Notes under the pieces: generated by a model | Database searches by the model: none | What the model saw: only the letters and a program-made list of their open reading frames with translations | Told to the model about the DNA's origin: nothing | Shown here: positions 1 to 5,994 of the stretch, piece after piece | Position numbering within the stretch: the first letter of the stretch is position 1 | Layout: each line of letters opens with the position of its first letter | Made by a program: the position numbers and the translations under genes | NCBI GenBank assembly: GCA_031363945.1 | Contig: JANLVJ010000066.1 | Coordinates: 1 to 9,376 of the forward strand | DNA: 9,376 bases | Source of the DNA: JANLVJ01 sp031363945 | GTDB taxonomy: Bacteria; Bacteroidota; Bacteroidia; Sphingobacteriales; Sphingobacteriaceae | Direction of reading: 5' to 3'

Positions 1-54
1 CACACTTCATATCGAATAGAATTAACCGGTGAAAGTCTAAGAAAAAAACGGTAA
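1..54 (+). CDS. istB: IS21-family helper ATPase IstB, C-terminal end (partial)
   Basis: The window opens in frame 1 with 17 codons ending at TAA 52-54. The residues YRIELTGESLRKKR resemble the usual C-terminus of the IS21 helper ATPase IstB (HRIELKGES-(M/L)-RKK). IstB assists the IstA transposase in target selection and strand transfer. Only the tail is visible, so the call depends on a short match and on the IS21-type terminal repeats just downstream at 93-141. The gene would begin to the left of the window, and whether it is intact there is unknown. Confidence 0.66.
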   Translation, partial: HTSYRIELTGESLRKKR

Positions 55-141
55 AATTGACAGGCAATCAGATTCTCTGAACCAAGACCCACAAGGGGGG
101 TCAGTATCACCAGAAGGGGGTCACCTTGATCAGAATATCCA
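1..141 (+). mobile_element. Right end of an IS21-family insertion sequence
   Basis: After the istB tail come two imperfect direct repeats, AAGGGGGGTCAGTATCACCAG-like at 93-113 and AAGGGGGTCACCTTGATCAG at 114-133, followed by AATATCCA ending at 141. IS21 elements carry multiple terminal repeats of this kind near each end and terminate in TG...CA; the CA at 140-141 fits. The end is inferred, since the matching left end and the target duplication lie outside the window. Confidence 0.62.
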
Positions 142-279
142 CCGCTAAAGAGCATTAGTCCCTTATCGTGTCTTTAGTGGTGAGCCAGCTATGTTTTGGC
201 TATGCCAAAACCGCTGGCCCTCCTCATGCTATCGCATTCGTCGGGGATTTTTTTAAGATTTTTAAAAATCAGTGATGTT
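142..279 (+). other. Candidate oriT / mob promoter region with two hairpins
   Basis: This non-coding leader lies directly upstream of mobC. The first hairpin pairs 142-150 (CCGCTAAAG) with 172-180 (CTTTAGTGG) around a 21-nt loop, with one G-T pair. The second pairs GCCAGC 184-189 with GCTGGC 213-218 and TTTTGGC 194-200 with GCCAAAA 204-210, around a 3-nt loop. Adjacent inverted repeats next to mobC and a relaxase are typical of origins of transfer. The nick site cannot be placed from sequence alone. Confidence 0.42.
257..270. promoter_or_regulatory. 14-bp perfect palindrome upstream of mobC (possible operator)
   Basis: GATTTTTAAAAATC is a perfect palindrome ending 9 bp before the mobC start. 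MobC-type relaxosome proteins have ribbon-helix-helix-like DNA-binding regions, so autoregulation here is plausible. No direct proof exists in the sequence. It could also be a chance AT-rich symmetry. Confidence 0.3.
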
Positions 280-654
280 ATGGAAACAACAATTAAAATC
301 AATAAAGGTGGCCGTCCTAAAAAGCGGGCCATAAGACGGCAGCTACTGGCGGCTATGTGTACCCCTTTAGAAAAAACGCTAATTGAAATCAATGCGAAAA
401 GAGCGTGTATGACCGTTTTGGAGTTTCTTAGGGAATTAGGTTTGAAAGGGCGTGTAAAAATTAAAGTTAAGACCCTGCCGAAAATAGTATTGGAACTAAC
501 CGGCACTTTAAACCATATGGCCGCTAATATCAATCAGCTTGCAAGGAAACGGAATAGTGGCGAGGAACTGAATGCGCTGGAAAGGGCTACGCTTAATAAG
601 GCTGTTAGAGATTTACAAGGTTTAGTAACTGATATTAAAACTTATGTACAATGA
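280..654 (+). CDS. mobC: MobC-family plasmid mobilization relaxosome protein
   Basis: A 124-residue basic protein. MobC proteins bind oriT next to the relaxase and help melt the nick region. The N-terminus has a GGRPKKRAIRRQ basic stretch (residues ~10-21). It is followed by the LRELGLKGRVKIK segment and the C-terminal helix around LNHMAANINQLARKRN, which is a hallmark of the MobC family (PF05713). I chose ATG 280 because homology begins with the basic arm; the frame is open further upstream, but that part runs through a hairpin and has no family character. The gene overlaps the relaxase start by 4 nt (ATGA), indicating translational coupling. There is no Shine-Dalgarno sequence, as is usual in Bacteroidota. 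Confidence 0.87.
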   Translation: METTIKINKGGRPKKRAIRRQLLAAMCTPLEKTLIEINAKRACMTVLEFLRELGLKGRVKIKVKTLPKIVLELTGTLNHMAANINQLARKRNSGEELNALERATLNKAVRDLQGLVTDIKTYVQ

Positions 655-1487
655 TTGGCAAAATAATCACTGGTAAAAGCTTCCGGGGATGTATGAACTA
701 CTTACATGAAGGCAGGTTACAGGAAAACGAAGAATTACAAAAACAGGAAATAGAAAAGAAACAAGCACAGGTTATTGCTTATAACCAATGCTTTGGCACT
801 AAGCAGGAACTTATTAGACAATTTATTGAAGTGAGTAAACTCAATACAAAAGTCAGCAAACCTGTATTTCATGCCACTATTAGTTTTGCTTATGCTGATG
901 CCAATAAGTTGAACAATCAGGATAAGGCAGACATCGCAGCGGGATTAGCCAAAGATTTTGGATTTAGCAACAACCAATATGTAGTCATATCACATGGTGA
1001 TACCCAGCATGAGCATTTACACGTTGTGGCTAACCGAATAGATTATAATGGCCGGACAGCCAGCGATAGCAACAGTTATAAACGCATGGCTGATTTTTGC
1101 CGGAAGATGGAGATTGAGCATCAATTGACAAAAGTATTAAGCCCTAATAAATTCCTTGCGCCGGAGTTCAGGGTAGCCCAAAGCCAACGAATAGATAACC
1201 GCAAGGAAGCTTTAAAGCAACACTTATCATCTGCTATGCACCATTGCAACAGTATTAAAGACGTAAAGCAATATATGGAGGGCAAAGGGTATAAAGTAGA
1301 ACTTGGCCGTGGTATTGCCTTTACCGACCAGCAAATGGTACGCTTTAAAGGTAGCCAGGTAGGTTATTCTTTAGCGGACCTAGAAAAGAAACTTAAACAA
1401 CAAATGCTATTACAGCAAAAACAAACACTGATAAGAGAATTGAAACCGGAAAAAACCATTAACCAGTCGAGAGGGGTAACATTATGA
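651..1487 (+). CDS. mobA: Relaxase/mobilization nuclease (MOBP-type, PF03432)
   Basis: A 278-residue relaxase that would nick one strand at oriT and stay covalently attached to it during transfer. Motif I carries the probable catalytic tyrosine Y17 in FRGCMNYLHEG. Motif II is KPVFHATISF with H74. The metal-binding histidine motif is HGDTQHEHLHVVANR, with H115, H120, H122 and H124 followed by N128. The C-terminal third is charged and probably serves as a DNA-binding or oligomerization region. The protein is short compared with many relaxases but has all core motifs and no internal stop. It overlaps mobC by 4 nt at its start and the next gene by 4 nt (ATGA) at its end, so the three are one operon. 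No coupling protein or type IV secretion gene is visible, so the element is mobilizable rather than self-transmissible as far as this window shows. Confidence 0.92.
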   Translation: MIGKIITGKSFRGCMNYLHEGRLQENEELQKQEIEKKQAQVIAYNQCFGTKQELIRQFIEVSKLNTKVSKPVFHATISFAYADANKLNNQDKADIAAGLAKDFGFSNNQYVVISHGDTQHEHLHVVANRIDYNGRTASDSNSYKRMADFCRKMEIEHQLTKVLSPNKFLAPEFRVAQSQRIDNRKEALKQHLSSAMHHCNSIKDVKQYMEGKGYKVELGRGIAFTDQQMVRFKGSQVGYSLADLEKKLKQQMLLQQKQTLIRELKPEKTINQSRGVTL

Positions 1488-2073
1488 AAAGGGAAGAAAC
1501 ACACATGGACAAGGCAGTATTAACCGATGTGCTTACTAATTTAACAGAAGAAGTAAGGCTGTCAAAAACTTTATCGAAAAGCAACAAAAAGTTATTGGTG
1601 AAAAAGACCAGGAGATTAAAAACCTTGTTCGTGATTTTGAGCAAAAATATAAAAGCATATAGGTGATTGCACCAAAGCCGGACATGACCGCTACAAATAC
1701 GGCTTTAGATCAAAATCTCAATAAAATCAATAGCACTTTAGAAAGTAAGTTGGCAAACATCAAACAAAGTGTTGAAGCCGGACCAAAGCCGATCACTAGG
1801 CATTTCAGATTTTTATTATTCCCGGAATCGAACACGGATTATTATTACAAGATGGTTTTCGGTAGGCTGATACCCTGGAGTTTTTTATTTGTTGTGGTTT
1901 TGTATCTCTTAAGTGTTGGTCAAAAAACGGTAGAAGCCTATCAGGCCAGCATATATAATAAGGAGGGCAACCAATGTATTGCCGCTTGGAATGAAGTATA
2001 TGCACATGAAAGCAAAGCAGTAAAGAAAGCAATGGACAAGGCTTTGTCAAAAGTTAAAGTAAACGATAAATAA
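1484..2073 (+). pseudogene. Mob-operon coiled-coil/membrane protein, broken by a frameshift and a TAG
   Basis: Three pieces join into one likely ancestral protein of ~196 residues. Piece one starts at ATG 1484 (or ATG 1505) and reads DKAVLTDVLTNLTEEVR. The sensible reading then moves to the -1 frame between about 1547 and 1567, giving AVKNFIEKQQKVIGEKDQEI and on to YKSI. That frame meets TAG at 1660-1662. The same frame continues directly as APKPDMTATNTALDQN and ends at 2073. The staying frame gives an unnatural basic tail (SKSNKKLLVKKTRRLK) ending at TGA 1664-1666. The second half has a coiled-coil-like stretch, the motif RHFRFLLFPE, and a membrane segment (IPWSFLFVVVLYLLSV). Bacteroidota mob operons often carry such an unnamed third gene after the relaxase. 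The function is unknown. Two independent lesions argue for decay over a single sequencing error. Confidence 0.7.
1663..2073 (+). CDS. Possible re-initiated C-terminal part of the mob accessory protein (membrane segment)
   Basis: If the broken gene is still partly expressed, a 136-residue product could start at GTG 1663, which overlaps the upstream stop as GTGA, or at ATG 1684. It holds a short coiled-coil-like N-terminus (NTALDQNLNKINSTLESK), the RFLLFPESNTDYYYK motif, one transmembrane helix around residues 65-82 (PWSFLFVVVLYLLSVG) and a lysine-rich C-terminal tail. Membrane anchoring next to a relaxase suggests a role at the transfer machinery, but this is inference. I favour the pseudogene interpretation, because the preceding in-frame codons also encode sensible coiled-coil sequence. 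Confidence 0.4.
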   Translation: MIAPKPDMTATNTALDQNLNKINSTLESKLANIKQSVEAGPKPITRHFRFLLFPESNTDYYYKMVFGRLIPWSFLFVVVLYLLSVGQKTVEAYQASIYNKEGNQCIAAWNEVYAHESKAVKKAMDKALSKVKVNDK

Positions 2074-2096
2074 ATACAGGTAAGTGCATCAATATT

Positions 2097-2765
2097 ATGG
2101 GCAATTTCAGGCAAAGCAGGTTTATCCATGAATCCCGGAAGTCCGGGGTCATTAGCATTCTGTTCCCATCAGACTCGTCCAAAGGAGTTATATTATACCT
2201 CCATGGCAACACAGGCGCATTAGATAAGTGGGGAAATATATCTAAAACATACACCATTCTCCATTATGATTTGTTCATGATGGATTATCGAGGTTATGGT
2301 AAAAGTGAAGGCTCAATCAAAAACGAAGACGAATTGTATAGCGATGTGCAAGAAGTATATAATTATCTTAAGTCTTTTTACAATGAAAACAAGATTATAG
2401 TATTAGGTTATTCTATAGGAACAGGGCCAGCCGCATTTTTAGCATCAAAAAATCATCCTAAAGAACTAATCTTGCAAGCACCTTATTATAGCCTGCCAGA
2501 TGCAATGCATCATTTGAGACCTTCATACGATACCACCAAAATTGCGTTTCATTTTGATACCTATCAGTTCCTTAAACACACAACAGTCCCGATCATTATT
2601 TTCCATGGAGACCAAGATAAAATGTTTTACTATGGTTCTTCGTTAAAACTGGAAACATTTTTTAAACCAGGGGATAAATTAATTACTTTAAAAGGGGCTG
2701 GACATCCATTTATGGACCAAAACCCAGATTATTTATATTCGTTGAAAAATATTCTAAAAAATTAG
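2097..2765 (+). CDS. Alpha/beta hydrolase (BEM46-like), N-terminally shortened
   Basis: A 222-residue serine hydrolase of unknown substrate. Visible elements are the oxyanion-hole strand VILYLHGNTGAL (H36-G37-N38), the DYRGYGKSEG loop (63-72), the nucleophile elbow GYSIGTG with S106, the acid loop FHGDQDK with D174, and the catalytic histidine in GAGHPF (H203). The triad is therefore complete. Relatives of this group are usually about 260-270 residues, with an N-terminal membrane anchor and a YYP-type segment before the first strand. Here only ~16 unfamiliar residues precede GVISILFPSDSSKGV, and the in-frame sequence upstream reaches TAA 2067-2069 without another start. So the gene has probably lost its anchor through a junction near 2074-2140. 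It follows the mob accessory gene by 23 bp and may be cargo on the same transcript. Confidence 0.83.
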   Translation: MGNFRQSRFIHESRKSGVISILFPSDSSKGVILYLHGNTGALDKWGNISKTYTILHYDLFMMDYRGYGKSEGSIKNEDELYSDVQEVYNYLKSFYNENKIIVLGYSIGTGPAAFLASKNHPKELILQAPYYSLPDAMHHLRPSYDTTKIAFHFDTYQFLKHTTVPIIIFHGDQDKMFYYGSSLKLETFFKPGDKLITLKGAGHPFMDQNPDYLYSLKNILKN

Positions 2766-2803
2766 TAGAATTAAAATTCATCTTACCCCCACACAAAATT
2801 CTC

Positions 2804-2890
2804 ATTTTGGCCGGAACCTGTCCAGGGTGTATGAACAGCGCAGCCGCACAAACCCGCCCTTCGCTGCCCTTGACAGAACCCGTCCAAAAT
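2804..2890. repeat. 87-nt REP-like imperfect palindrome
   Basis: The left arm 2804-2827 starts ATTTTGGCCGG and ends CTGTCCAGGG; the right arm 2867-2890 starts CCCTTGACAG and ends CCAAAAT. Nineteen of 24 positions pair. A second stem, CAGCG 2836-2840 with CGCTG 2862-2866, is nested inside, and the whole is richer in G+C than its surroundings. It lies 33 bp from the IS110 transposase stop. It has no T tract, so it is not a simple terminator. It may be an interspersed palindrome targeted by IS110, or part of that element's end. Confidence 0.55.
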
Positions 2891-2923
2891 AAGGGGAGTT
2901 GTTTAAGAGTTAAGGTATAAGCT

Positions 2924-3922
2924 CTAAGCTGCATATTTCATCAGATCCACATAGCCCGAGCCACGATTGACAACGGCAAACATTCTGGAAATGATTTTGT
3001 TAGGTATAACATTTAGCGTACTCATCTTATTTTTCCCTTCGCTCACTCTTCTTTTATAATAGGTTTTCATTTCTGGATTATATGCGCAAGCACATATAGC
3101 CACCATGTGGATTAATTTTTTTAGCTGCTTGTTGGATAAACTACTGACTCGTGTTCTTCCTTTTATGCTTGTGCCAGACTGATGTTCAAAAGGAGCCGTT
3201 CCCACATAGAAGGCGAACTTTCGCCAGGTAGCAAAACGGGTAAAATTGTGCGTATAAGCAATCATATTTGCGGCGAGTACAGGTCCTACACACTTAATAC
3301 TGGTCAGTAATTGATAGTTTAACTTAACTGCTTCATCACTTTCTATAACCGCCTTTATTTGTTCTTCAATCTTTTTAACTTGAACCGTTAGGTTCATTAT
3401 TAGGCTTTTACAAACTTGAAATATCCCCTTGTGCTCTTTTCCTTCCAATGCCTTTTTCTGTTCTTTCCATGTGCCTTCATACCCTCCACGATCACATACC
3501 AAGCGATTTCGTAATGTAAGCAGCGACTGAAGTTTGAGAATACTTTTGGCTGGTAATAGAGTTGCCTGAATGGTTTCGCGGTGTAGCCAAGCATATTCAG
3601 CGATTCTTTGTGCATCGATCTGGTCATTCTTTCCTCTTCTGATCCCTATAGATTGTTTGATCTGAAGCGCAGGAATCATAGCGAATGGGATTCCAATATC
3701 ATTTAGATAGGTAGCAAGTTTAATTGAATACATACCGGTATGCTCGAAGCAGATGATCATCTCCGCCGGTTCCGATTGTTTACTATGCTTTTTTACCCAA
3801 CTTAAAAATAAAGCAAATCCTTTTTCCTCGTTACTGAATGTTTTGGAAGCACCGATTCCGTGCAGGTGGACATCAATAGTAAGCTTTGATACATCGATGC
3901 CGATAAATACTTTGTATTTCAT
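2924..3922 (-). CDS. IS110-family DEDD transposase/recombinase
   Basis: A 332-residue RNA-guided recombinase that moves its own element using a bridge RNA. The N-terminal RuvC-like DEDD domain shows D10 in FIGIDVSKLTIDV, E60 in ICFEHTGMYS, and D100 and D103 in KNDQIDAQRIAEYA. The C-terminal Transposase_20 domain has TSIKCVGPVLAANMIAY (207-223) and KFAFYVGTAPFEHQSGTSIKG, whose QSG (S249) is the probable catalytic serine. Length is normal for the family and there is no internal stop, so it may be active. The start ATG at 3922-3920 gives the canonical MKYKVFIGIDVSK N-terminus. It runs opposite to the mob operon and the ATPase gene. The 5' non-coding region (3923 onward) contains the probable bridge RNA. 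Confidence 0.95.
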   Translation of the reverse strand: MKYKVFIGIDVSKLTIDVHLHGIGASKTFSNEEKGFALFLSWVKKHSKQSEPAEMIICFEHTGMYSIKLATYLNDIGIPFAMIPALQIKQSIGIRRGKNDQIDAQRIAEYAWLHRETIQATLLPAKSILKLQSLLTLRNRLVCDRGGYEGTWKEQKKALEGKEHKGIFQVCKSLIMNLTVQVKKIEEQIKAVIESDEAVKLNYQLLTSIKCVGPVLAANMIAYTHNFTRFATWRKFAFYVGTAPFEHQSGTSIKGRTRVSSLSNKQLKKLIHMVAICACAYNPEMKTYYKRRVSEGKNKMSTLNVIPNKIISRMFAVVNRGSGYVDLMKYAA

Positions 3923-4140
3923 ACTAAATAAATTAATGTGATGTACTCAGACTAAAACCTTTATAAGACCTTGTGTCTAAAATTCTAACTTGTCATTGAC
4001 ATCAACTTGTGACTCCGGAACAGGGACTAATACGGGCCATAGGTCTTTAGCCTGGGCCTTGACTTGGTTCACCCTATTCTTTGTCAGCAAGATAGTTTTA
4101 ATAGTAATCACAAAGAAAATCTAAAGGGCCTTGACTCCTT
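3923..4140 (-). ncRNA. Candidate IS110 bridge RNA region
   Basis: In IS110-group elements the bridge RNA is encoded between the left end and the transposase start; here that is this stretch read on the - strand. It holds a hairpin with stem TTCTTTG 4077-4083 / CAAAGAA 4111-4117, extended by CCCT 4072-4075 / AGGG 4125-4128, around a 27-nt loop. A second hairpin sits at 4035-4058 (GGCC with GGCC, AGG with CCT, 7-nt loop). Identical 11-mers GGGCCTTGACT flank the large hairpin (4054-4064 and 4126-4136). The guide segments cannot be assigned without the empty target site. Confidence 0.5.
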
Positions 4141-4376
4141 ACCCGGCTTCCGCTGTTGTTGCTTACATGGTAAATATGGGCTGGTGTGTTCTGTGGGCAA
4201 GAAAATCCTTAAACTGGAAAGATGATAATAGCTGACATTAAATTGCAGTCCTTTTACTAAAACTCATGCATGGTGTTACCTTTTGTGCAACGATAAGACC
4301 CATTTTTAGGTCTTATCGTTGCATTGGAAGTAATATGCGCGGATTCCCTTTTTAATGTTTATTGTATTCAGACTAA
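3933..4376 (+). repeat. Imperfect direct repeat flanking the IS110 upstream region
   Basis: The copy at 3933-3955 and the copy at 4352-4376 share TTAATGT, and then TGTACTCAGACTAA versus TGTATTCAGACTAA, with a 2-nt gap. About 20 of 23 aligned positions agree. The copies are about 420 bp apart. The coordinates given span both copies. Their origin is unclear. Confidence 0.45.
4286..4323. repeat. Perfect 15-bp inverted repeat with 8-nt loop
   Basis: TGCAACGATAAGACC at 4286-4300 is perfectly complementary to GGTCTTATCGTTGCA at 4309-4323, with loop CATTTTTA. No T tract follows on either strand, so an intrinsic terminator is unlikely. The inner ATAAGACC also occurs singly at 3963-3970 near the transposase start. 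It could be an IS scar, a protein-binding site or a structured RNA element. Confidence 0.7.
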
Positions 4377-4397
4377 CAGAATGTCATTCGTTAAAAT

Positions 4398-4475
4398 GTC
4401 TAATTTAACATAAAGTCGTTTGAAATAGTGTATATTTGTGCATAAACTCATTAGACTTTAAGTAATCTATTAGAC
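4398..4475 (+). promoter_or_regulatory. Promoter and ATTAGAC repeats upstream of the ATPase gene
   Basis: A Bacteroidota-type -7 box TATATTTG (TAnnTTTG) is at 4431-4438, giving a leader of about 35 nt; the -33 box is weak. The heptamer ATTAGAC occurs at 4450-4456 and 4469-4475, the second ending just before the ATG, and as its reverse complement GTCTAAT at 4398-4404. The two downstream copies are 19 bp apart and bracket the transcript leader, consistent with an operator. Confidence 0.45.
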
Positions 4476-5780
4476 ATGGAAAGAGTAGAAAAAGCGCAAT
4501 TAATCAAATGGAAACAGTCGGGCAACCGTAAGCCGCTCCTTATCCGGGGGGCAAGGCAGGTAGGTAAAACGTGGCTGATGAAAGCTTTCGGTCGTGAAGA
4601 ATACACGCAATGCGCTTATGTTAATTTTGAAAGCAATAAAACGTTGAAAAACATTTTTACCGATGATTTTGATATTCGCCGGATTATAACTGCCCTACAA
4701 ATAGAAACTGGTGTAACTATTGATACCAGTAATACATTGATTATTCTGGATGAGATACAGGAGGCACCGGGTGCGCTGACATCCCTGAAATACTTTCAGG
4801 AAAATGCGCCTCAATACCACATCATCTCTGCGGGCTCTTTGTTAGGGGTGGCTCTAAACAGGCACACCTCCTTTCCGGTCGGGAAAGTTGATTTTTTAGA
4901 CCTGTACCCTTTAAGTTTTACGGAGTTTTTGGAAGCATTGGGCGAAAAGCCATTACTTGATCTTTTAAAAAGTAATGACTGGACATTGATCAAAAATTTC
5001 AAGGTCAAGTATATTCAATTGTTAAAGCAGTATTATTATGTAGGCGGTATGCCCGAAGTGGTATTGTCCTTTTCAAAAAACACTGATTTTAATGAGGTAA
5101 GGAACATACAGAAGCGGATATTGGCAGCTTATGAACAGGACTTTTCCAAACATGCCCCAAACGAAATTGTACCGAGGATCAGGATGCTTTGGAACACCAT
5201 ACCTGCACAGTTGGCAAAGGAAAATAAAAAATTTATTTACGGGGTAATTAAACAAGGGGCCAGGGCAAAAGATTATGAACTTGCTATGTCATGGCTTATT
5301 GATTGCGGCCTCATCCACAAAGTAAACCGGGCATCCAAACCGGCAATACCCTTAAAGGCGTATGAAGACTTTAGCGCGTTTAAATTATTTATGGTGGATA
5401 TAGGCTTATTAGGTGCAATGGTGGATGTAGATGTAAAAACCCTATTAGAAGGCAATATTGTGTTTGAAGAATTTAAAGGTGCATTAACAGAACAATTTGT
5501 ATTACAGCAACTGGTTGTGAATAAAGAATTGGCCACTTATTACTGGTCTGCCGAAAACGCGACTGCTGAAATAGATTTTTTAGTACAGTATGCTGGTCAT
5601 GTTGTACCCATAGAAGTTAAAGCGGAAGAAAACCTGCAAGCCAAAAGTTTAAAGACATTCTGCCAAAAATACAAGCCGTTGACGGCGATACGGACTTCCA
5701 TGTCTGATTTCAGAAAAGAGAATTGGTTAACCAATCTACCCTTGTATGCCATCAGCGAATTGACCAGGGTAATATGTTAA
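4476..5780 (+). CDS. AAA_14 / DUF4143 family ATPase
   Basis: A 434-residue P-loop ATPase of a common but poorly understood family. The N-terminal AAA_14 domain has Walker A GARQVGKT (25-32) after KPLLIR, Walker B LIILDEIQ with D92-E93, and the sensor-like strand YHIISAGSLLG. The C-terminal DUF4143 domain has a PD-(D/E)xK-like core: EIDFLV (D367) followed by PIEVKAEENLQAKSL (E380, K382). Length is normal and the gene is intact. No specific role is established; the family is frequent near mobile elements and has been discussed in connection with toxin-antitoxin or defence loci. It is monocistronic here, with its own promoter, between IS110 and the tRNA scar, so it is probably cargo of the integrated element. 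ATG 4476 fits the family N-terminus. Confidence 0.93.
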   Translation: MERVEKAQLIKWKQSGNRKPLLIRGARQVGKTWLMKAFGREEYTQCAYVNFESNKTLKNIFTDDFDIRRIITALQIETGVTIDTSNTLIILDEIQEAPGALTSLKYFQENAPQYHIISAGSLLGVALNRHTSFPVGKVDFLDLYPLSFTEFLEALGEKPLLDLLKSNDWTLIKNFKVKYIQLLKQYYYVGGMPEVVLSFSKNTDFNEVRNIQKRILAAYEQDFSKHAPNEIVPRIRMLWNTIPAQLAKENKKFIYGVIKQGARAKDYELAMSWLIDCGLIHKVNRASKPAIPLKAYEDFSAFKLFMVDIGLLGAMVDVDVKTLLEGNIVFEEFKGALTEQFVLQQLVVNKELATYYWSAENATAEIDFLVQYAGHVVPIEVKAEENLQAKSLKTFCQKYKPLTAIRTSMSDFRKENWLTNLPLYAISELTRVIC

Positions 5781-5969
5781 AAAATTTGCTTTTTTGTGAT
5801 GTTTAAATAGTGTATTATTTGTATTTTTGTTAAGCATTTGTGAATTTAATAAAGGCATTAATGCAGAATAGTTCCTTATGAAATTTTAAATAAATGCCCT
5901 AATCTACACCCTGCACTTTTAAGGGTATGTTAAGTATTTATAAATCAATAATTTAGAGTTTGGCGGCTT
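5781..5969 (+). other. AT-rich non-coding stretch with promoter-like boxes
   Basis: There is no coding potential here. AAATAGTGTATTATTTGT at 5805-5822 nearly repeats AAATAGTGTATATTTGT at 4423-4439, the ATPase promoter area, with one extra base. TATTTTTG at 5822-5829 matches the TAnnTTTG box. A 10-bp palindrome GCATTAATGC lies at 5855-5864. A transcript from here would run through the tRNA remnant to the terminator at 5995-6028, so a small RNA of about 190 nt is possible but unproven. Confidence 0.35.
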
Positions 5970-5985
5970 AATCCTGCCACCCCGA
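5970..5985 (+). other. tRNA 3'-end remnant (tRNA-Pro-like): probable att site
   Basis: AATCCTGCCACCCCGA matches, as I recall it, the T-arm 3' half, acceptor strand CACCCCG and discriminator A of Bacteroidota tRNA-Pro. In a complete gene it would follow GCAGGTTCG; here it follows GGCGGCTT instead, and no D-arm or anticodon arm lies upstream. A 3' tRNA fragment followed by a terminator is what integration into a tRNA gene leaves at the far junction. The tRNA identity is from memory and should be checked. Confidence 0.62.
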
Positions 5986-5994
5986 CTTCGACAC

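Larger units (their letters stand above)
2891..4140 (-). mobile_element. IS110-family insertion sequence (boundaries approximate)
   Basis: A complete IS110 transposase plus a structured upstream non-coding region define the element. IS110 elements lack clear terminal inverted repeats and make little or no target duplication, so both ends are estimates. The 3' boundary should lie between 2891 and 2923, next to the palindrome. The 5' boundary should lie beyond the hairpin at 4072-4128. Confidence 0.5.

Noticed and set aside
196..279. Upstream extension of mobC in the same frame
   Set aside because: The added residues are read through a hairpin and have no MobC character; homology starts with the basic arm after ATG 280.
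189..533. Open frame on the - strand opposite mobC
   Set aside because: It is fully antisense to a clear MobC gene and has no recognisable domain.
1560..1570. Programmed -1 frameshift in the mob accessory gene
   Set aside because: Only five A and no canonical heptamer are present, and an in-frame TAG follows in the new frame, so mutation is the simpler explanation.
1805..2257. Three short - strand frames opposite the mob accessory and hydrolase genes
   Set aside because: They are shadows of + strand coding sequence with cysteine-rich, low-complexity products and no family resemblance.
2710..2934. A 74-codon - strand frame between the hydrolase and IS110
   Set aside because: It runs through the 87-nt palindrome and antisense to the hydrolase end; the sequence is better explained as a structured repeat.
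4286..4323. The perfect hairpin as an intrinsic terminator
   Set aside because: Neither strand has a T tract after the stem.
5905..5985. An intact tRNA gene
   Set aside because: Only the last T-arm and acceptor bases are present; no anticodon arm, D-arm or 5' acceptor strand can be folded upstream.
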